From assembly GCA_019636915.1 (NCBI GenBank), contig JAHBWQ010000010.1, positions 1-44,857 of the forward strand: a stretch of 44,857 bases of DNA. The letters are read 5' to 3'. The DNA comes from Nitrospira sp. (GTDB taxonomy: Bacteria > Nitrospirota > Nitrospiria > Nitrospirales > Nitrospiraceae). The position numbers and the translations under genes are program-made. The notes below the pieces were generated by a model. That model was not told the DNA's origin and did not search any database. It worked only from the letters and a program-made list of their open reading frames with translations. Positions 41,913-44,857 of the stretch are shown in pieces (position 1 is the stretch's first letter; the number at the start of each line of letters is the position of its first letter).

Positions 41913-43073
41913 CTATTGCTTCAAGGCTTTGATGCGCTCTTTAGCATGAACGATCCGGTCCGCTTCCTCTGGAATGCCTTCCACGATCGCGACATAGGTT
42001 TCGTATTCCGAGAGTGCACGTTTGGGATTCGTTGCTTCAGAAGCCTCGGCCAAGTTGTATCGAGCCAAGGCATAGTTGGGGCGTAGGACGATCGCTCGCT
42101 CAAACGAACTCAAACCAGCAGCCTTGTCGCCAAGCTTGACCTGGACCGTACCCAGGTTATTCAACACCTCAGGAACATTTGGCCGGAGCGTGAGCGACTG
42201 GAGCAATTCCGCTTTCGCCTGCTCCACCTGCCCCTTGACCAGTAAGGCTACACCAAGTTTATGCCGGGCTTCGGCCAGCCAGACCTTGTTCGTGAATCCG
42301 CTCCTAATGGCTCGCTGGTAGGCATCCGTGGCGATGTCATAGTTCTTCTCACCACAATAGGCGAGCTGCGCCGTTTGCCCCCGTGCGAATTGCTGCAACG
42401 AGGGGAACGGTTCCTTATCCTCGGTCCCCTGACTCTCCATAGTCTGGCCTCCCATACCCCCCGCCGGCTGACGAAGTCGGTCAAGAAATTCACGTCGGTA
42501 GGGAGAAAAGAGTCGCACATAGGGGTCGATGGTAAAGGAGGCCTGGAGCAGGATCGGACGGTCGCGTAATCCGGTCACGAGATATTGCGTGGTGCTTTTT
42601 TCATCACCAGTCTCCAAAAGCGAACTGCTCTCCATATTCGCTCGTGTCTCCAATTGAGCCACGTTCAAATAGAACTCCAGAGAGGGCTTCAGACGGGAAA
42701 GCGTATCACGCAGCATCGGATAAGGGGCCAAATCGAGCCCTTTGGGAAACGAAAAGAGCGCCCCAACCAGCACACCGTCCTCATCGAAAAAATAGGATTC
42801 GTCTCCGTGCGAGGTACTGCGCGCTCCAATAGTGGTGAGTTCCTGACCGCTGCCCCAGTCTCTCGAGAGCTGCGCTGCAGAGGGATGTTTGAGCAAGAAG
42901 TCCGCCTTGCGCTCACAGAGGGCTGTCGAAGCCAAGAGTACAAGATCGCTCTTGGAAGGAGGGAGCGGAGGCCGCACAGGGGCATCTGATCCCGCGCATC
43001 CCAGAGCGAGCCCCATTGGCATGAGCAGGCCAGCAGAAAGCCAGTATCGGATCGAACTCAGGAAGGGACGCAT
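41913..43073 (-). CDS. TPR-containing lipoprotein
   Basis: 386 residues from ATG 43073. A type II signal peptide with lipobox LALGC (Cys26) predicts a lipid anchor. The middle (about 60-240) matches no family I recognise. The C-terminal third contains at least two or three clear tetratricopeptide repeats (for example EVLNNLGTVQVKLGDKAAG and NYALARYNLAEASEATN), a protein-interaction scaffold. The frame is open upstream to 43160 through the terminator, which is not credible as coding. It converges on the DksA-like gene with a 36-bp gap. No strong ribosome site is visible. Confidence 0.86.
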   Translation of the reverse strand: MRPFLSSIRYWLSAGLLMPMGLALGCAGSDAPVRPPLPPSKSDLVLLASTALCERKADFLLKHPSAAQLSRDWGSGQELTTIGARSTSHGDESYFFDEDGVLVGALFSFPKGLDLAPYPMLRDTLSRLKPSLEFYLNVAQLETRANMESSSLLETGDEKSTTQYLVTGLRDRPILLQASFTIDPYVRLFSPYRREFLDRLRQPAGGMGGQTMESQGTEDKEPFPSLQQFARGQTAQLAYCGEKNYDIATDAYQRAIRSGFTNKVWLAEARHKLGVALLVKGQVEQAKAELLQSLTLRPNVPEVLNNLGTVQVKLGDKAAGLSSFERAIVLRPNYALARYNLAEASEATNPKRALSEYETYVAIVEGIPEEADRIVHAKERIKALKQ

Positions 43074-43122
43074 CGGGCGATTACAATAGCACGACTTGAC
43101 CGGATTCGAGCGACGCGGAAAC

Positions 43123-43155
43123 AAAAAAGCCCGCTCTTCATCTCGAAGAGCGGGC
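43123..43155 (-). terminator. intrinsic terminator of the small lipoprotein gene
   Basis: On the minus strand a perfect 10-bp stem, GCCCGCTCTT/AAGAGCGGGC, with a 7-nt loop is followed by six T residues (43123-43128 as A on the plus strand). It ends the transcript of the gene at 43185-43523 and separates it from the TPR lipoprotein gene. Confidence 0.93.
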
Positions 43156-43184
43156 CTCACTTCCTAGCGAACAGACTCGTTCAA

Positions 43185-43523
43185 CTACTGGCGTTGAGAG
43201 TCCAACATACTATCTTCCGCGGTGTACCCATGGAGATAGGGAGAGCTGCCGCCAACGCGATAGATCGGACGATTAAGCCCGTAATCGAACGCGTGTCCGA
43301 GCGGGTGCGTCAGGAAGCCCAACCATCGAAGCGGATGGTCATTGATAGCCGATCCCGCAGCGGGGGTGGAATAGACCAAGGCGGTGCTGTCCAGGATGTT
43401 ATAAATACTCGTCGGGGGAACATATTCCCGATCATTCGTCCCGGCAGTCTGTTGGTGTGTCGTGCTGCACCCAGTGGCCAGTAGCATCGTTAGGACTCCG
43501 ATACCCATCACAGTTCCTCTCAT
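43185..43523 (-). CDS. small lipoprotein of unknown function
   Basis: 112 residues. A type II signal peptide with lipobox LLATGC (Cys19) predicts lipidation. The mature part has Tyr/Pro/Gly-rich segments (EYVPPTSIYNILDSTA, HPLGHAFDYGLNRPIYR) and ends with EDSMLDSQRQ. GAGG about 7 nt upstream supports ATG 43523; the longer open frame would read through tRNA-Val and is excluded. A strong terminator lies 30 bp past the stop. It may share a transcript with tRNA-Val, whose 3' end is 155 bp upstream. I do not recognise the family. Confidence 0.8.
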   Translation of the reverse strand: MRGTVMGIGVLTMLLATGCSTTHQQTAGTNDREYVPPTSIYNILDSTALVYSTPAAGSAINDHPLRWLGFLTHPLGHAFDYGLNRPIYRVGGSSPYLHGYTAEDSMLDSQRQ

Positions 43524-43678
43524 AGCATGACCTCGCTTGTTTCGACGCCTCGTATTGGAATCTCGAACCAGACACGCCACAAAAGACAAACTGAAGTCTA
43601 GCCGACAACTCGGTTTCTGTCCAGGAATCGAGCGGTTTGACGGGCAGAGTGCCCTTAAGGGGATCAAGAAGAAAGAGA

Positions 43679-43753
43679 TGGTGGGCGATACAGGTATCGA
43701 ACCTGTGGCCTCTTCCGTGTGAAGGAAGCGCTCTACCACTGAGCTAATCGCCC
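43679..43753 (-). tRNA. tRNA-Val (anticodon CAC)
   Basis: 75 nt with encoded CCA. Acceptor GGGCGAT/ATCGCCC, D arm GCTC-AGTGGTA-GAGC, anticodon stem CTTCC/GGAAG closing loop TTCACAC (anticodon CAC, reads GUG), T arm ACAGG-TTCGATA-CCTGT, discriminator A. Confidence 0.97.
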
Positions 43754-44165
43754 GACTGCGAGCAGATTGAAAAGCGGCCAAACTCTAGCACTGTGTCTTG
43801 GGGGCAGTCAACGCGGAGGTCGTCTTCCCAACTCAGCGCCCAGCTGATGAAATTTCTCTTTCCATAGATAGAGCACTCCCCACGAGTAGCACCCCGTATG
43901 GCCGTCAACCATGCAACTCCGTGTTCACGCCTTCTACAGCTCCACCTGGCTTGATCTCCAGCCAGAACATCAGGGTACTGAGAGTTGTGGAGGGACCATG
44001 CACTCGGGACAATGCCTATCTTAGATAAGCTGCTCTGATTGAAGGACTCACCAGAAATAGACTCCCCATGCACAACACGCTTTCACCAGCCCTTTTCCTT
44101 GACAGAGCAAAAAATCGATTCGTACAATGCGCTTTCACTCTCCAACTATTGGATGTTCCAATCAC
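43754..44165. other. 412-bp region between tRNA-Val and trmFO
   Basis: Apart from the trmFO promoter at 44099-44128, nothing recognisable: no gene, repeat or terminator. It must also hold the tRNA-Val promoter on the minus strand, but no convincing hexamer pair was found. Confidence 0.5.
44099..44128 (+). promoter_or_regulatory. promoter for trmFO
   Basis: TTGACA (44099-44104), 18-bp spacer, TACAAT (44123-44128): perfect -35 and a five-of-six -10, giving a leader of about 31 nt to ATG 44166. Confidence 0.75.
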
Positions 44166-44857
44166 ATGCGTGACGACATTGTCATCGTAGGCGGGGGTCT
44201 GGCTGGGTCTGAAGCGGCTTGGCAAGCGGCGAATCGCGGTGCCAAGGTCACGCTCTACGAGATGCGCCCTAAAGAGATGACGAAGGCGCACAAGACGGGT
44301 GGCTTGGCCGAACTCGTCTGCTCGAATTCGCTGGGATCGCTCGATCCGCTGAATGCGCCCGGCATTTTGAAAGAAGAGATGCGGAGGCTGAATTCGCTCA
44401 TCATCGCTGCCGCAGAGCAGGCCCGTGTACCGGCGGGATCGGCACTGGCCGTGGATCGTGATCAGTTCTCTCAACACATCACCCGCGCGTTGGAGAGCCA
44501 TCCGAACATCCGCATTCTGCATGAAGAGATTGCGGAGATCCCAACAGACTGCTTCTGCATCATCTCAACTGGACCGTTAACCTCAGATAAACTCTCCCAA
44601 GCCATTCGCGCTGCGACGAAGTCGCAGCATCTGTACTTTTATGATGCCATCTCACCGATCGTCGATGCCGACTCAATTAATATGGACATCGTCTTTCGCG
44701 CCTCTCGCTACGACAAGGGCGGGGATGATTATTTAAATTGCCCCATGACGGCAGAGCAGTACAATGCGTTCTACGATACCTTGATGGCAGCCGAAAAAGT
44801 GCAGCCCAAGGAATTTGAAAAGACACCCTATTTTGAGGCCTGTGTGCCGATCGAAGT
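44166..44857 (+). CDS. trmFO: methylenetetrahydrofolate-tRNA-(uracil-5-)-methyltransferase TrmFO (partial, cut by right edge)
   Basis: About 230 N-terminal residues of a protein usually ~440 long. FAD/folate enzyme that makes ribothymidine at position 54 of tRNA. The FAD-binding motif GGGLAGSEAA (9-18) and the conserved ELVCSNSLGS (50-59), whose Cys52 matches the Cys53 studied in B. subtilis TrmFO, are present, as is YFYDAISPIVDADSI. Located next to a tRNA gene, though with its own promoter. The ribosome site is weak. Confidence 0.95.
   Translation, partial: MRDDIVIVGGGLAGSEAAWQAANRGAKVTLYEMRPKEMTKAHKTGGLAELVCSNSLGSLDPLNAPGILKEEMRRLNSLIIAAAEQARVPAGSALAVDRDQFSQHITRALESHPNIRILHEEIAEIPTDCFCIISTGPLTSDKLSQAIRAATKSQHLYFYDAISPIVDADSINMDIVFRASRYDKGGDDYLNCPMTAEQYNAFYDTLMAAEKVQPKEFEKTPYFEACVPIE

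Noticed and set aside
43524..43781. Upstream extension of the small lipoprotein through tRNA-Val
   Set aside because: The extension destroys the signal peptide position and covers a clear tRNA gene; GAGG supports ATG 43523.

Overview
This 44.9-kb window reads as a chromosomal segment of a Nitrospira-type bacterium (phylum Nitrospirota). That assignment is an inference, not a database result. It rests on a complex I operon with a formate-dehydrogenase-like NuoG and no nuoE/nuoF between nuoD and nuoG, giant multi-PAS kinases, PilZ paralogues, TTTCAC/GTGAA-rich intergenic repeats, and the overall look of the small secreted proteins. No phage, insertion sequence, CRISPR array or integration module is visible. 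The window is chromosomal core punctuated by a signalling island.

Layout. Positions 1-4442 (minus strand) hold the start of a complex I operon, nuoA-B-C-D-G, with nuoG running off the left edge. A 579-bp non-coding stretch follows. Then come an OmpA-domain cell-envelope protein and a PriA whose ATPase motifs are lost (5.0-9.0 kb, plus). Positions 9.0-22.1 kb (minus) form a signalling island: a small membrane protein, a CheY-like receiver, a five-PAS membrane sensor with a phospho-acceptor helix but no ATPase domain, a LuxR-type response regulator, a 1974-residue kinase with 12 PAS domains, and an 885-residue paralogue with 5. Both large kinases are preceded by the same ~43-bp element.

After tRNA-Leu(GAG), a plus-strand run encodes a HAD phosphatase, QueE, PepA, NagZ and a Pro/Ala-rich protein (22.8-27.5 kb). 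Next, on the minus strand, are an amino-acid permease, a class-I amidotransferase (peptidase C26) and a small secreted protein, followed by a divergent pair of an unknown protein and an M24 peptidase, and then a TatA-family protein with a very long tail. Two tandem PilZ-like genes have their own promoter, downstream of the proteostasis cluster tRNA-Leu(TAG)-tig-clpP-clpX (34.5-37.9 kb, minus).

The right end is DNA maintenance and RNA: tRNA-Ser(GGA), SRP RNA (ffs), dnaX-ybaB-recR, a DksA/TraR zinc-finger protein, a TPR lipoprotein, a small lipoprotein with a textbook terminator, tRNA-Val(CAC) and the start of trmFO, cut by the right edge.

The items most worth a second look are the ATPase-less PAS sensor with its partner receiver, the helicase-dead PriA, the extra Fe-S cluster motif in NuoG, the shared element upstream of the two mega-kinases, the duplicated amphipathic helix in the TatA-like protein, and the PilZ pair with an altered c-di-GMP motif.
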